Shown: piece by piece, positions 1 to 9,777 of the stretch
Numbering within the stretch: the first letter of the stretch is position 1
Layout: every line of letters begins with the position of its first letter
DNA from: Serratia sp. DD3
GTDB taxonomy: Bacteria; Pseudomonadota; Gammaproteobacteria; Enterobacterales; Enterobacteriaceae
NCBI RefSeq assembly: GCF_000496755.2
Contig: NZ_AYKS02000016.1
Span: 124,001 to 188,000, forward strand
Direction: 5' to 3'
Length of the DNA stretch: 64,000 nucleotides
Translations under genes and position numbers: made by a program
The notes under the pieces: generated by a model
The model's database searches: none
Seen by the model: only the letters and a program-made list of their open reading frames with translations
Told to the model about the DNA's origin: nothing

Positions 1-701
1 ATCAGGCAACCCCATCGAAAGATGTTCAACCCGGCATAGCGCCACACGAAAAACCGGAAACGACCCATTATTCAATTGTCGACCATGAAGGCAATGCGGT
101 ATCGACCACCTATACCGTTAATGGCCGATTTGGTGCAGTGGTGATCGCCCCAGGTACCGGGTTCTTCCTTAACGATGAGATGGATGACTTTACCGTCAAG
201 GTGGGTGAGAAAAATCTTTATGGCCTGGTACAAGGAACCGCCAATGCCATTGCCCCCAATAAGCGTCCACTCTCTTCAATGAGCCCAACCCTGGTGACCA
301 AAGACAATAAAACCTTTATGGTGCTCGGTTCCCCTGGAGGATCACGTATTATCACCATCACGCTGCAAACTGCCTTGAACATCATTGATCATGGTATGGC
401 ACCGCAGGAAGCGGTAGATGCACCAAGGATTCACCATCAATGGCTACCGGATGAAGTCTATTACGAGCAGCGCGGGCTCTCTGCCGACACGCTGAACGTC
501 CTCAAGGGCATGGGCTACAAGATGGTTGAACAAACACCATGGGGGGCTGCAGAACTGATCCAGGTGGGCTTGCCGGGGGCGGCGGGGGTTCGCTCCACTG
601 ACTCCGGCAATGACTCAGCGGTCTCTGGCAAGGTACGCGTCGGTTATGTCTACGGCGCCAATGATGCACGCCGACCCGCTGGAGCTGCCATCGGATATTG
701 A
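1..701 (+). CDS. ggt: Gamma-glutamyltranspeptidase, 3' part (partial)
   Basis: Periplasmic gamma-glutamyltransferase, which cleaves glutathione and other gamma-glutamyl compounds. The gene runs in from the left edge and its reading frame is open from base 3, so only the C-terminal part is visible. The motif TTHYS near bases 60-74 matches the autocleavage site, where the first Thr is the N-terminal nucleophile of the small subunit. The visible part is therefore essentially the whole small subunit. The later stretch SPGGSR is the family's substrate-binding glycine loop. It converges on malZ, and a 12-bp hairpin separates the two genes. Confidence 0.9.
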   Translation, partial: QATPSKDVQPGIAPHEKPETTHYSIVDHEGNAVSTTYTVNGRFGAVVIAPGTGFFLNDEMDDFTVKVGEKNLYGLVQGTANAIAPNKRPLSSMSPTLVTKDNKTFMVLGSPGGSRIITITLQTALNIIDHGMAPQEAVDAPRIHHQWLPDEVYYEQRGLSADTLNVLKGMGYKMVEQTPWGAAELIQVGLPGAAGVRSTDSGNDSAVSGKVRVGYVYGANDARRPAGAAIGY

Positions 702-710
702 TTAATCTGT

Positions 711-742
711 CGTTTACCCGCCCCCTGTGTGGCGGGTAAACG
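711..742. terminator. Bidirectional hairpin between ggt and malZ
   Basis: Perfect 12-bp inverted repeat (arms CGTTTACCCGCC at 711-722 and its complement at 731-742) with an 8-nt loop, lying between the convergent ggt and malZ stops. The T-tract is weak on both sides, so it may be only a partial terminator. Confidence 0.7.
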
Positions 743-752
743 GTTATCAGCT

Positions 753-2576
753 TCAGCCCGGCAACCGCCATATATTGGCCGATTCAGCCGCTAGCTTCAG
801 TTGCAAGCCTGTGCCAAGCGCACTTAACTCCCCTTCCCCCTCTAACTGTTGCCATTGCCCCTTTAGCAACAAAGGATTATAAGGCAGCATCACGTCACCT
901 GCGTCACTTCGCTGTAAAGCGATCAGCACCCGCTCCTGTTGGTAACACCGCACAAACACCAGCGTTTCACCCTGCGCATAGAGTACCTGGCAAGCACCGC
1001 GCCGTAATGCTTTGCTCTGCTTACGCAATGCTATCAAACGGCTAAACAACGCCAGCAAGGGCTGGTCCCATTGGTTTTCATCCCAGGGGAATGGCTTACG
1101 ACAGAAAGGATCATTCCCGCCATCCAGACCTATTTCATCGCCATAATATAAACAAGGCACGCCAATCCAGCTAAGCAGCCACACCGCCGCCATTTGCATA
1201 CGGCGCGGGTTATTGTCCAGCAGTGTCAGAAAACGAGCGGTATCATGGCTATCCAACTGGTTAAATTGAATCAGTTGGCAATTATGTGATAATCCGGCAC
1301 GGTAACTTTCCATCCATTGCGCGCAAGCCGCCGCATCAAGTTGTATTGGATGATAGGCAACATCTACCCCCGCCAAAAAGGCGCGTACCGGTAAAGCGAA
1401 CCCCATGTAATTCATCGCGGCATCTTCCACCCCGGCATGCAGCCAACGGCGTGCGTCGCCAAAATGTTCGCCTAATACATAGGCATCCGGGTTTTCCTGT
1501 TTGATCGCCTGATAAATCCCGCCCACATGGTGCAAATTAGCTTCTGCGCCACCGTTCTCCCCTAACATATGCACCACATCCAGTCGCCAGCCATCAATAC
1601 TGTAGGGTGGCCGTAACCAATGGCGCACCACACTGTCTTGCGCCTGATAAATGGCCTGCACGACCTGAGGTTCTGCGAAGTTGAGTTTTGGCAGCGTGCT
1701 ATTCCCCTTCCAGCTCAGCACATTACCGTCCGGGTAGAAGTTAAACCAACCGCGATAGGGGGAATCTGTATTGTGGCATGCCCCTTCCTTACCCTGCTGA
1801 TAACGGTCAAACCAGGGATGTGAGTCGCCAATATGGTTGAATACCCCATCCAACACCAGTTTAACGCCGATATTACTCGTCATTGCCCGCAAGCGCAGTA
1901 ACGCCGGATTACCCCCCAGGTAAGGGTCAACCTGGTAATAATCTTCGGTGTCATATTTATGGACACTGGGCGAGGTAAAAATCGGGTTCAAATAGAGTGC
2001 CGTGATACCCAGTTGCTGCAAATAGGGCAGTTTCTGGCAGATACCCTCTAAATCCCCGCCGTAAAAGGTAGAGGCGGCGAATTTATCCACCAACGGCTGC
2101 TGCCACTCACTGCGCACTACATCGCAACCTGCAGCATGGTGTCGATAACTTCCCGTCTTAATGCCATGTTCACCACCACTGCTGGCAAAGCGGTCAGGAA
2201 ATATTTGATAAAATATCTGATCCGCCACCCAGGATGGCGTGGTGTCGGGTTCATCTACCGCAAACTGAGCTAATTGTCCTGGCGGTGTCAACGACCAACC
2301 TTCCGGGCCAAACCACTGCTGGCGGTCAGCCCACAGTAATTTGAAACAATAGCGCCGTACCGCTTCCCCTTCATCTAGCGGTAAACTGGCCTGATAGCGC
2401 CACAGTCCTTCTTCTGGCTGCGCTTTCATTATCAGTAACCACTCTTCATTATCGGGCTCAACACGCAGGAATGCCCGTTCGGGCAAGTCATCTCCCTGCA
2501 ACCACAACGTAATCTGCAAACGTTGTTTTTTTCTTGTCATGAATGGTGGAACGGGTTGATGCCAGGCATTGAGCAT
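753..2576 (-). CDS. malZ: Maltodextrin glucosidase
   Basis: Cytoplasmic GH13 enzyme that removes glucose from the reducing end of maltodextrins (maltotriose and longer). The protein has about 607 residues. The N-terminal beta domain is followed by the TIM barrel: FYQIFPDRF near 128, GVFNH near 254, the nucleophile Asp333 in WRLDVVH, the acid/base Glu370 in GEHF, and the SHDTAR motif near 440. The ATG at 2576 is chosen over upstream codons because AGGAG lies 8 nt before it and because E. coli MalZ begins MLNAWH-like at the same place. It follows proY in the conserved phoB-phoR-brnQ-proY-malZ order, with 288 bp between the two genes, so it probably has its own promoter. Confidence 0.95.
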   Translation of the reverse strand: MLNAWHQPVPPFMTRKKQRLQITLWLQGDDLPERAFLRVEPDNEEWLLIMKAQPEEGLWRYQASLPLDEGEAVRRYCFKLLWADRQQWFGPEGWSLTPPGQLAQFAVDEPDTTPSWVADQIFYQIFPDRFASSGGEHGIKTGSYRHHAAGCDVVRSEWQQPLVDKFAASTFYGGDLEGICQKLPYLQQLGITALYLNPIFTSPSVHKYDTEDYYQVDPYLGGNPALLRLRAMTSNIGVKLVLDGVFNHIGDSHPWFDRYQQGKEGACHNTDSPYRGWFNFYPDGNVLSWKGNSTLPKLNFAEPQVVQAIYQAQDSVVRHWLRPPYSIDGWRLDVVHMLGENGGAEANLHHVGGIYQAIKQENPDAYVLGEHFGDARRWLHAGVEDAAMNYMGFALPVRAFLAGVDVAYHPIQLDAAACAQWMESYRAGLSHNCQLIQFNQLDSHDTARFLTLLDNNPRRMQMAAVWLLSWIGVPCLYYGDEIGLDGGNDPFCRKPFPWDENQWDQPLLALFSRLIALRKQSKALRRGACQVLYAQGETLVFVRCYQQERVLIALQRSDAGDVMLPYNPLLLKGQWQQLEGEGELSALGTGLQLKLAAESANIWRLPG

Positions 2577-2694
2577 GACTTTTCTCTCCTGATATACCAA
2601 ATAGAAGCAACGGTATTACACTCTGTGGGACACCATGACACGCTCAATAGCATTTCCCCTCCTCTCTGGATAATAAACTTTGGGGCTGAGTGAA

Positions 2695-2704
2695 GGGGAG
2701 GAGA
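2695..2704 (+). promoter_or_regulatory. Possible MalT box upstream of malZ
   Basis: The decamer GGGGAGGAGA matches the MalT box core GGGGA(T/G)GAGG at 9 of 10 positions and lies about 120 bp upstream of the malZ start. MalT control of malZ is established in E. coli. Only one good box is visible and it lies in the orientation opposite to the gene, so this is tentative. Confidence 0.3.
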
Positions 2705-2794
2705 ACCCGAGCGGGGGATTGAAGGCAAAGTAACAAGAGATTGCCCCCATGGCGAGGGCAAACATTAGCGGGGATTCTACCTGAAATGATTCGC

Positions 2795-2835
2795 GTATCC
2801 CCACCGCACAGCCAACCGCAGGGCGGCGGGGATAC
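2795..2835 (-). terminator. Hairpin downstream of proY
   Basis: 13-bp inverted repeat with one mismatch (left arm starts GTATCCCC at 2795, right arm ends GGGGATAC at 2835) about 30 bp past the proY stop. There is no strong T-run on the minus strand, so it may attenuate or stabilise the transcript instead of ending it. Confidence 0.5.
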
Positions 2836-2864
2836 CGATTAATACCGAAGGAAAAGAGCCTTAA

Positions 2865-4271
2865 TCAATCCTGCTGAGCGGCCTGCTTCAGCTGTTTCTT
2901 CTGGTACTTAATCATCGCAAAGTAGCCCAGCAGTAACACCGCTACCCACACCAAGCCGGCATACAGTGAAACACGTGTTGCCGGGAAGTAGCCAATCAGG
3001 CCGATAACAAAGACCAGAAAGAGAATGGCAATCACTGAAGTCACTACGCCACCACGCAGAGGGAAGGCCAGTTTGCTGACCTGCTCTTTGCTCAAACTAC
3101 GGCGGAAAGCGATTTGTGAAATCAGGATCATGATCCACACCCACACGGTAGCAAAGGTTGCCAATGAAGCAATCACCAGGAATACGTTTTCCGGTATGAT
3201 GTAGTTGAGATACACCGCAACCAGCAGTGCCGCCATCATGACCACCACCGTCACCCAAGGGATACCATTCTTGGAGATCTTGCTGAATATTTGCGGTGCA
3301 TGACCTTGCTCTGCCAGACCGTGCATCATCCGCCCCACCCCAAACACATTACTGTTAATGGCGGACAATGATGCGGTGATCACCACAAAGTTGAGGATCC
3401 CCGCCGCAATGGTGATCCCTATATGTTGGAAGGTCAATACAAATGGGCTGCCATTAACGCCGACCTGATTCCATGGGTAGATGGACATAATGACAAACAG
3501 TGTCCCGACGTAGAATACCAGAATACGCCAAGGCACCGAGTTGATAGCTTTAGGGATCGAGACTTTCGGATCTTTGGCCTCACCAGCGGTGATACCGATA
3601 ATCTCAATGCCGCCATAGGCAAATATCACCAATTGCAGCGACAAGATCATACCGATAAAGCCATTACTGAAGAAGCCTCCGTTGGTCCACAGATTGTGTA
3701 TCCCGGTCGGTTGCCCGCCATTACCGATACCCCAGACAATGATACCGATACCAGCGACGATCATGACAATAATGGTGGCCACTTTGAAGAACGAGAACCA
3801 GAACTCCAGCTCGCCAAACACCTTAACACTCAACAGATTGATGGCACCGATAATCAGTACGATGCTCAACACCCAGATCCAGTGTGGTACTTCGGGGAAC
3901 CAGACGCCCATATAGATGCCGAATGCCGTTACATCCGCAATGGCAACAATCAAGATCTCAAAACAGTAAGTCCAACCAGTGATATAACCCGCCATCGGGC
4001 CGAGATAATCCTGAGCATAACGAGAGAAGGAGCTGGCCTGCGGATTATTGACCGACATTTCCCCCAGTGCACGCATGATGATAAAGGCGACGATACCCCC
4101 GAGCAAATAGGCGAGCAACACACTAGGCCCCGCCATTTTGATCGCCTCTGCCGAACCGTAAAACAGACCGGTACCAATGGCAGAACCCAGCGCCATAAAT
4201 CGTATATGGCGCGTACTAAGACCCCGTTTCAGCTTATTGCCCGGTGTTAAAGTGGATGATTGTTGTTGCAT
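2865..4271 (-). CDS. proY: Proline-specific APC-family permease
   Basis: Inner-membrane amino acid permease of the APC superfamily, the ProY type, which is a cryptic proline transporter in E. coli. The protein has 468 residues and about 12 hydrophobic segments. The N-terminal signature [20 protein letters not shown] and the internal [13 protein letters not shown] are near-identical to the E. coli family. It is about 11 residues longer at the N-terminus than E. coli ProY. A Shine-Dalgarno-like AAGGA lies about 12 nt before the ATG, so a slightly later start cannot be excluded. It lies downstream of brnQ, separated by an ERIC-like palindromic repeat. Confidence 0.92.
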   Translation of the reverse strand: MQQQSSTLTPGNKLKRGLSTRHIRFMALGSAIGTGLFYGSAEAIKMAGPSVLLAYLLGGIVAFIIMRALGEMSVNNPQASSFSRYAQDYLGPMAGYITGWTYCFEILIVAIADVTAFGIYMGVWFPEVPHWIWVLSIVLIIGAINLLSVKVFGELEFWFSFFKVATIIVMIVAGIGIIVWGIGNGGQPTGIHNLWTNGGFFSNGFIGMILSLQLVIFAYGGIEIIGITAGEAKDPKVSIPKAINSVPWRILVFYVGTLFVIMSIYPWNQVGVNGSPFVLTFQHIGITIAAGILNFVVITASLSAINSNVFGVGRMMHGLAEQGHAPQIFSKISKNGIPWVTVVVMMAALLVAVYLNYIIPENVFLVIASLATFATVWVWIMILISQIAFRRSLSKEQVSKLAFPLRGGVVTSVIAILFLVFVIGLIGYFPATRVSLYAGLVWVAVLLLGYFAMIKYQKKQLKQAAQQD

Positions 4272-4328
4272 GAAAATGACCAGTCCTTGTTTAACATAAA
4301 AAACACGGACAAGTCCGTGTCCTATCTT

Positions 4329-4441
4329 TATACCCTTCGTCCTTCAAGCTGCATGAGTGTTAGCTGCGGTTACTCGCCTCATCCATGAGACCTCGCCCCC
4401 TACGGGGCCGCCTACCAGCAACTCGAATTATTTGGGATATA
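4329..4441. repeat. ERIC-like palindromic repeat, short version without the ERIC core
   Basis: Starts TATACCC and ends GGGATATA, with near-complementary ends (CTTCAAGCTGC and GCAACTCGAA). The left and middle parts (GTTAGCTG, TTACTCGCCTCATCCATGAG, GGGGCCGC) match the larger element at 45787-45992. It lacks the CCCCAGTCAC / GCTCCTGGG core seen there. It sits between brnQ and proY, so it is probably transcribed as RNA structure. Confidence 0.65.
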
Positions 4442-4451
4442 GATCATCAAT

Positions 4452-5771
4452 TTAAGAGTGAACTGCTACTTGGTTACGAGCGAAAACGCGATCATAAATG
4501 GCAACCAGCAACAGCATCAACAACGAAGGAGGCAACCATGCCAACCCCTGCGCTGCCAGCGGCAAGTGATGAATCCATTCAGGCATCAAATCCACAAAAG
4601 GGGATGTCTTCACCGCATCTAGAATACCAAACAACAAGCTGACTAACATCACTGGCGCGATAATACGCGTAGCACTATTCCACCAACGCAGAGTAAAACT
4701 CAACACCACCAGCACAATACAAGGGGGATAAATCGCCGTCAGCACCGGTATAGAGAGCTGGATCAGATGGCTCAAGCCAAGATTGGAAACCAGCATCGAG
4801 AACAGACCCAGGATAAATACCAGTTTTTTATAAGATAACGGTAAATATTGTGCGAAAAACTCAGCACAAGCACAGGTCAGGCCAACCGCAGTCACCATAC
4901 AGGCAATGAAGATCAATGCCGCCAGGAAGAAACTGCCCATGGTACCGAATGTATTTTGTACATAGGCATGCAAAATCACCGCACCATTGGTGGCCTCTGG
5001 CACCAGAACACCACTACCGGACCCCAACTTGAACAGACTCAGATAGACCAATGTCAATCCCACGCCAGCAATCAGACCCGCCAGGATGGTATAACGCGTC
5101 AACAATCCTCGATCTGTTACCCCACGGGAACGTGCGGCATTGACGATGACAATACCAAACACCATCGCCCCCAAGGTATCCATGGTCAGGTAGCCATTTA
5201 TAAAGCCAGAAGAGAACGGCACACTCTGATAAGCCTCAACCGCTGGGATAGGTGCCCCCGCAGGCCAGAGCAGCGCAGCGATGCCCAGCATCGCCAGGGC
5301 AACAATTTTCACCGGTGCCAGAATATGGCCAACAGTATCGAGCAAACGCCCCGGATATAAAGAGATGCCAATCACCAGCACAAAATAGACTAGGCTATAG
5401 ATAAATAGTGGCAGGGCACCACCACCGGTCAACGGAGCCATTCCCACTTCAAATGAAACGGTCGCCGTACGTGGCGTAGCGAACAGAGGCCCCACGGTGA
5501 GATAACAGACCGTCGCCAGCAGTAATCCTGCATGACGCCCTATTGGTGCGCTAAGGGTATCAACCCCCCCGCCAACACGAGCCAGTGCAATCACGGTGAC
5601 TACCGGTAACCCCACCGCTGTCACCAGAAAACCGATTGCTGCAGTCCAAACATGTTCACCGGACTGTAGACCGACCATCGGTGGGAAGATAATGTTTCCT
5701 GCCCCGACGAATAAAGCAAAAGTCATAAAACCTAATGCCAGGATATCTTTTGACGCTAAGCGATGGCTCAT
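4452..5771 (-). CDS. brnQ: Branched-chain amino acid transporter II
   Basis: Inner-membrane LIVCS-family symporter for leucine, isoleucine and valine, driven by Na+ or H+. The 439 residues and about 12 hydrophobic helices match the family length. The N-terminal [14 protein letters not shown] is the family signature. There is no clear Shine-Dalgarno before the ATG. It is placed between phoR and proY as in E. coli, and a 483-bp gap separates its 5' end from the end of phoR, so its promoter probably lies there. Confidence 0.95.
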   Translation of the reverse strand: MSHRLASKDILALGFMTFALFVGAGNIIFPPMVGLQSGEHVWTAAIGFLVTAVGLPVVTVIALARVGGGVDTLSAPIGRHAGLLLATVCYLTVGPLFATPRTATVSFEVGMAPLTGGGALPLFIYSLVYFVLVIGISLYPGRLLDTVGHILAPVKIVALAMLGIAALLWPAGAPIPAVEAYQSVPFSSGFINGYLTMDTLGAMVFGIVIVNAARSRGVTDRGLLTRYTILAGLIAGVGLTLVYLSLFKLGSGSGVLVPEATNGAVILHAYVQNTFGTMGSFFLAALIFIACMVTAVGLTCACAEFFAQYLPLSYKKLVFILGLFSMLVSNLGLSHLIQLSIPVLTAIYPPCIVLVVLSFTLRWWNSATRIIAPVMLVSLLFGILDAVKTSPFVDLMPEWIHHLPLAAQGLAWLPPSLLMLLLVAIYDRVFARNQVAVHS

Positions 5772-6254
5772 AGGAGATTGCGCTGCCTGTTAAATGGAAT
5801 AAATGATTGATTCTTAAAGATGAAGAGTAAGGGGAGGTTTACTCCAACAACGCAGGCTTAGTTAAACGTTTATACCCGTCTTCATGCAAGTTGCAGCAGC
5901 TTCTATCGATTATCAGCTATCTACAGACGAAGCTATTTAGAGGATATGGCCCTGAAAGGCAAGATGAAGAATAAAAAGCGGAACTTTCTACCAGAAATAG
6001 TTTTACAGGTAGTTGATAATGTCATTTTTTTCGTAATAAACACCATATGATTTGCTTAATTTTTAAACAAGTAACGCACAAAATGTGACAAATAAAGTTA
6101 CAATTTACATTAAAAAACCGCTATTGATGTCTTAAGCGCGCAAGTTGCGCTTTTTTTGCCAATAACAGAATAGATGATGAGCTGAGAATTTCAATGTACC
6201 GGTGGGCTCAGGCTCACCCACTGTATCTGGATAAATAGCACAATCGCAGCGGTA
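5772..6254. other. Intergenic region between brnQ and phoR
   Basis: 483 bp without a convincing gene. It contains a single end of the ERIC-like repeat family at about 5871-5897 (TATACCCGTC...GCAAGTTGCAG), a very AT-rich stretch at 6005-6120, and a plus-strand intrinsic terminator at 6134-6157 that belongs to no annotated plus-strand gene. The brnQ promoter should be here. Confidence 0.6.
6134..6157 (+). terminator. Unassigned plus-strand intrinsic terminator
   Basis: The stem AAGCGC / GCGCTT with a 7-nt loop is followed by an uninterrupted T-run (TTTTTTT). It is oriented for plus-strand transcription, yet all flanking genes (brnQ, phoR) are on the minus strand. It could end a short untranslated RNA starting in the AT-rich stretch upstream. 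Confidence 0.5.
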
Positions 6255-7577
6255 CTACTCGCCCATTTTCACCTTATTGTCGATGGATGTGGCTGGCACA
6301 ATGAGTCGTTTAGGCAACGTAAAGATAAAGCGCGTACCTATGCCCGGGTCACTCAAAATCTCCAAGCGTGAATCATGATGACTCAGAGCATGTTTAACAA
6401 TGGCCAACCCCAAACCACTGCCACCGGTCTGCTGTGAACGTGATTTATCAACGCGGTAGAAGCGTTCGGTCAAACGCGGAATATGTTCTGCAGCGATACC
6501 CGGCCCATTATCACTGACCTGGAACTGAGCACCCAGTGGCGTCTGCTGCCAACTTATCTCGATATGGGTGCCCTTTGGCGTGTGATTCACTGCGTTATAC
6601 ACCAGGTTCGATACGGCACTGTGTAGTTGATCTTCGTTACCAAATACCTGCAAATCTTCATTCACCCGGAAGCTAATCTGGTGATTCCCCGCACTCAGGG
6701 AATGCGCCTCTCGTTGCAATACACCCAGGATACGTGGAATATCCACCTTTTGGTTCATCGCGATACTTGGCGCAGTTTCAATACGTGACAACGTAAGCAA
6801 CTGCTTCACCAAGCCATCCATGCGTTTGGTCTGTTCTTGCATGGTACTCAATGCTTTATCGCGCACTGAGCCCTCAAGGGCTTCGTCACTCATCATCTCC
6901 AAATAGCCCTGCAACACCGTTAACGGTGTGCGCAACTCATGGCTGACATTGGCAAAAAAATTACGCCGGGCCCCTTCCAACTGACGCTTCTGGGTGACAT
7001 CACGGGCCACCATCAACAATTGCCCTTCGGAATAAGGCATAACGCGGAACTCAACAAAGCGCTCGTTATTCAAGTGCAATGTCAGAGGTTTCAAGAACGA
7101 CTGCTGTTGCAGATATTGACTAAATTCGGGATAACGTATCAGGTTCAGAATATGTTGACCGTTATCTTCCGGCCAGCGGAAACCCAGCAAGTGCTGCGCC
7201 AGGCCGTTACACCAAAAAATATTACCTTCTATGGTGGTCATCACCACCGCATCGGGTAACGACTCCGCACCACTACGAAAACGTTTGATCAAGATGGCCA
7301 GTTCACGGCGGCGATGGCGGTTACGCTGCTGCATTTTATACAAACCATAAAACAGCGGTTCCCAGCTCCCATGTCCCGGGGGCGGCGTCATACTACGATC
7401 AACCCACAACCAGTGGGAAAGTTTCAGTTGGTTATAGAAATTCCAGGCGAGGGCTACCAACACCGATGCCAATAACAACCAAGACAAATAACCAAAAATC
7501 AACCCAAGCAATAAAGCAGGGAAGCAAAAAAGGGCCAGTTCCAGCAGCAGTCTCGTCCAGGATAAGCGTTCTAGCAC
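6255..7577 (-). CDS. phoR: Phosphate regulon sensor histidine kinase
   Basis: Membrane sensor kinase/phosphatase that phosphorylates PhoB under phosphate starvation in concert with Pst and PhoU. The 440 residues comprise two N-terminal hydrophobic helices (about 10-50), the conserved [17 protein letters not shown] linker, a PAS domain (about 95-200), the phospho-acceptor His near 212 in [11 protein letters not shown], and the HATPase domain with [18 protein letters not shown] and [10 protein letters not shown]. The start is GTG, as in E. coli phoR, with GGAG upstream. It lies 27 bp after phoB in the same operon. Confidence 0.96.
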   Translation of the reverse strand: MLERLSWTRLLLELALFCFPALLLGLIFGYLSWLLLASVLVALAWNFYNQLKLSHWLWVDRSMTPPPGHGSWEPLFYGLYKMQQRNRHRRRELAILIKRFRSGAESLPDAVVMTTIEGNIFWCNGLAQHLLGFRWPEDNGQHILNLIRYPEFSQYLQQQSFLKPLTLHLNNERFVEFRVMPYSEGQLLMVARDVTQKRQLEGARRNFFANVSHELRTPLTVLQGYLEMMSDEALEGSVRDKALSTMQEQTKRMDGLVKQLLTLSRIETAPSIAMNQKVDIPRILGVLQREAHSLSAGNHQISFRVNEDLQVFGNEDQLHSAVSNLVYNAVNHTPKGTHIEISWQQTPLGAQFQVSDNGPGIAAEHIPRLTERFYRVDKSRSQQTGGSGLGLAIVKHALSHHDSRLEILSDPGIGTRFIFTLPKRLIVPATSIDNKVKMGE

Positions 7578-7604
7578 AATAGTGTTTTCTCCAGCACAGG
7601 GCTG

Positions 7605-8294
7605 TCAGTAGCGCGTTGAAAAACGGTAGCCAGTACCGCGAACAGTTTGCACCATTCTATCATGACCACTGCTCTCCAGCGCCTTACGCAACCGGCGGAT
7701 ATGGACATCAACAGTACGGTCTTCAACATAAACATTAGTGCCCCAAACGTTATTCAACAACTGCTCGCGGCTGTAAACACGTTCGGGGTGGGTCATAAAG
7801 AAGTGCAGCAGCTTGAACTCAGTCGGCCCCATATCCAGTGCTAGCTCTTCAGCCATCACCCGATGTGAGGAAGGATCCAGGCTTAACCCCTGCATTTCAA
7901 TCAATTCCTCTACGGCCATCGGTGAAATACGGCGCATCACCGCTTTGATCCGGGCCACCAACTCCTTGGGCGAGAAAGGCTTGATGATATAGTCATCGGC
8001 GCCCACTTCCAACCCTCGAACCCGATCTTCTTCTTCTCCGCGTGCGGTCAGCATCATCACCGGAATATCCCGTGTCATCGCCTCACGCTTCATATACTTG
8101 ATAAACTGTATTCCGGATCCGCCAGGCAACATCCAGTCCAGTAACACCAGATCAGGAAACGGCTCAGACAGGCTCTTTACGGCGCTGTCATAATCCTCAG
8201 CTTCCAATGGTTGATAACCATTCTGTTCCAACACAAAGCACACCATTTCACGGATCGGCGCTTCGTCTTCTACCACCAGTATACGTATTGCCAT
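7605..8294 (-). CDS. phoB: Phosphate regulon response regulator
   Basis: OmpR-family activator of the Pho regulon. The receiver domain (about 1-120) has acidic residues in VVEDEAP, the phospho-acceptor Asp53 in LLDWMLPG, and Lys in KPFSP. The C-terminal winged-helix domain has the recognition region [14 protein letters not shown]. The ATG at 8294 (protein [11 protein letters not shown]) gives 229 residues as in E. coli and has AGGG 7 nt upstream; the TTG 15 bp earlier is not needed. The gene is preceded by a Pho box. Confidence 0.97.
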   Translation of the reverse strand: MAIRILVVEDEAPIREMVCFVLEQNGYQPLEAEDYDSAVKSLSEPFPDLVLLDWMLPGGSGIQFIKYMKREAMTRDIPVMMLTARGEEEDRVRGLEVGADDYIIKPFSPKELVARIKAVMRRISPMAVEELIEMQGLSLDPSSHRVMAEELALDMGPTEFKLLHFFMTHPERVYSREQLLNNVWGTNVYVEDRTVDVHIRRLRKALESSGHDRMVQTVRGTGYRFSTRY

Positions 8295-8345
8295 CGTCAA
8301 CCCTGCCAATGTGTTAGCGGCCTATTACACTCTGCCTGGTCATTA

Positions 8346-8364
8346 TGCGTCAGTTTTATGACAG
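8346..8364 (-). promoter_or_regulatory. Pho box upstream of phoB
   Basis: On the minus strand the sequence CTGTCATAAAACTGACGCA is a close match to the PhoB binding repeat (two CTGTCA-like heptamers 11 bp apart). It ends about 50 bp before the phoB ATG. This supports autoregulation of phoBR. Confidence 0.8.
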
Positions 8365-8547
8365 TTATATGAATAAAACCGCCCCGGGATGACGCTTGGC
8401 AGTGAGATTGTTTCAATCCTAGACAAAATACTTCGAGTTGCTTAACAAAACGCCATCCATCTTGTTCAGCGTTTGCCCCCTGCCTGCATCTTGATGGAAC
8501 TTGGGTATATACTCTGGTGCTATCATCGTTGTCAGCCTGGAAGATTC

Positions 8548-9777
8548 ATGCGCCTGATCCATACCTCTGACTGGCATTTAGGCCAGTACTTTTTCACCAA
8601 GAGCCGCGCCGCCGAGCATCAATCATTTCTGTGTTGGCTGGTTGAGCAGGTGCAACAGCATCAGGTCGATGCGCTAATTGTTGCCGGTGATCTGTTTGAT
8701 ACCGGCTCCCCACCTAGCTACGCACGGGAACTGTATAACCGTTTTGTGGTGCAACTACAACACACCGGTTGCCAGTTGGTGGTACTCGGTGGCAATCATG
8801 ACTCAGTGGCCACACTCAATGAATCACGGGAACTGCTCTCTTGCCTGAACACCACAGTAATTGCCAATGCGCAAGCTGAAGTTGATCAACAAATTCGAGT
8901 GCTCAACCAGCGTGATGGCCAGCCAGGGGCGGTGCTCTGCGCGGTGCCTTTCTTGCGCCCTCGCGATTTAGTCACCAGCCAGGCGGGTGAATCGGGCAAC
9001 CAGAAACAGCAGGTTTTACAACAAGCTATCGCCAATCATTACCATGAGCTGTATCAGTTGGCCTGTGCACGGCGCGATGCCCTGGGCCTACCCTTGCCGA
9101 TTATTGCCAGCGGCCATCTGACGACCGTGGGGGTCACCACCTCAGATTCAGTGCGTGATATTTATATCGGTACGCTGGATGCCTTCCCTGCTCAGTTATT
9201 CCCCCCCGCCGACTACATTGCGCTGGGCCATATTCATCGTTCGCAATGTGTCGCTAAAACCCAGCATATCCGTTACAGCGGTTCGCCAATCCCGCTCAGT
9301 TTTGATGAATTGGGTAGCGCCAAGAGCGTATTGATGGTTGATTTCGCCGCCGGTGAACTACAGCAAGTCACGCCGCTGGAGGTACCTGTTTTCCAGCCGA
9401 TGCAGTTGATCAAGGGTGATTTGCCACAAATCGAGACGCAATTACAGCAATTTGCCCACTATGAGGGGACATTACCGGTGTGGCTGGATATCGAAGTTGC
9501 TACGCAGGATTATCTCAGTGATATCCAGCGCCGCATTCAACAGTTAGCGGAAGATCTGCCGGTTGAAGTGGTGTTATTACGACGTGGTAAACAGCAACGG
9601 CAACAGGCGATTGACCGGCAAGAGAGAGAGACCTTGAATGAATTGAGTGTCGAAGAGGTGTTCCAGCGGCGATTAGCCCTGGAAACAGACCTGGACGAAG
9701 CACGCCAACAGCAGATGCGCCAACTGTTTCAGCACGTGGTGAATGACTTGCATCATCCTGAGGAGCCCTGCGCATGA
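8548..9777 (+). CDS. sbcD: Exonuclease subunit SbcD
   Basis: Mre11-type nuclease subunit of the SbcCD complex, which cleaves DNA hairpins and processes palindromes and protein-blocked ends. The 409 residues carry the metallophosphoesterase motifs: HTSDWHLG at the N-terminus, [20 protein letters not shown] and ALGHIH. The ATG at 8548 is chosen because the protein then begins [12 protein letters not shown] like E. coli SbcD and has GGAAG upstream; an in-frame start 75 bp earlier adds residues without family similarity. The stop overlaps the sbcC start by 4 bp (ATGA). It diverges from phoB. Confidence 0.95.
   Translation: MRLIHTSDWHLGQYFFTKSRAAEHQSFLCWLVEQVQQHQVDALIVAGDLFDTGSPPSYARELYNRFVVQLQHTGCQLVVLGGNHDSVATLNESRELLSCLNTTVIANAQAEVDQQIRVLNQRDGQPGAVLCAVPFLRPRDLVTSQAGESGNQKQQVLQQAIANHYHELYQLACARRDALGLPLPIIASGHLTTVGVTTSDSVRDIYIGTLDAFPAQLFPPADYIALGHIHRSQCVAKTQHIRYSGSPIPLSFDELGSAKSVLMVDFAAGELQQVTPLEVPVFQPMQLIKGDLPQIETQLQQFAHYEGTLPVWLDIEVATQDYLSDIQRRIQQLAEDLPVEVVLLRRGKQQRQQAIDRQERETLNELSVEEVFQRRLALETDLDEARQQQMRQLFQHVVNDLHHPEEPCA

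Noticed and set aside
3423..4250. Long plus-strand open frame (275 codons) across proY
   Set aside because: It is antisense to a clearly conserved permease, and its composition (Asp, His, Arg and Thr rich, no motifs) is typical of a shadow frame.
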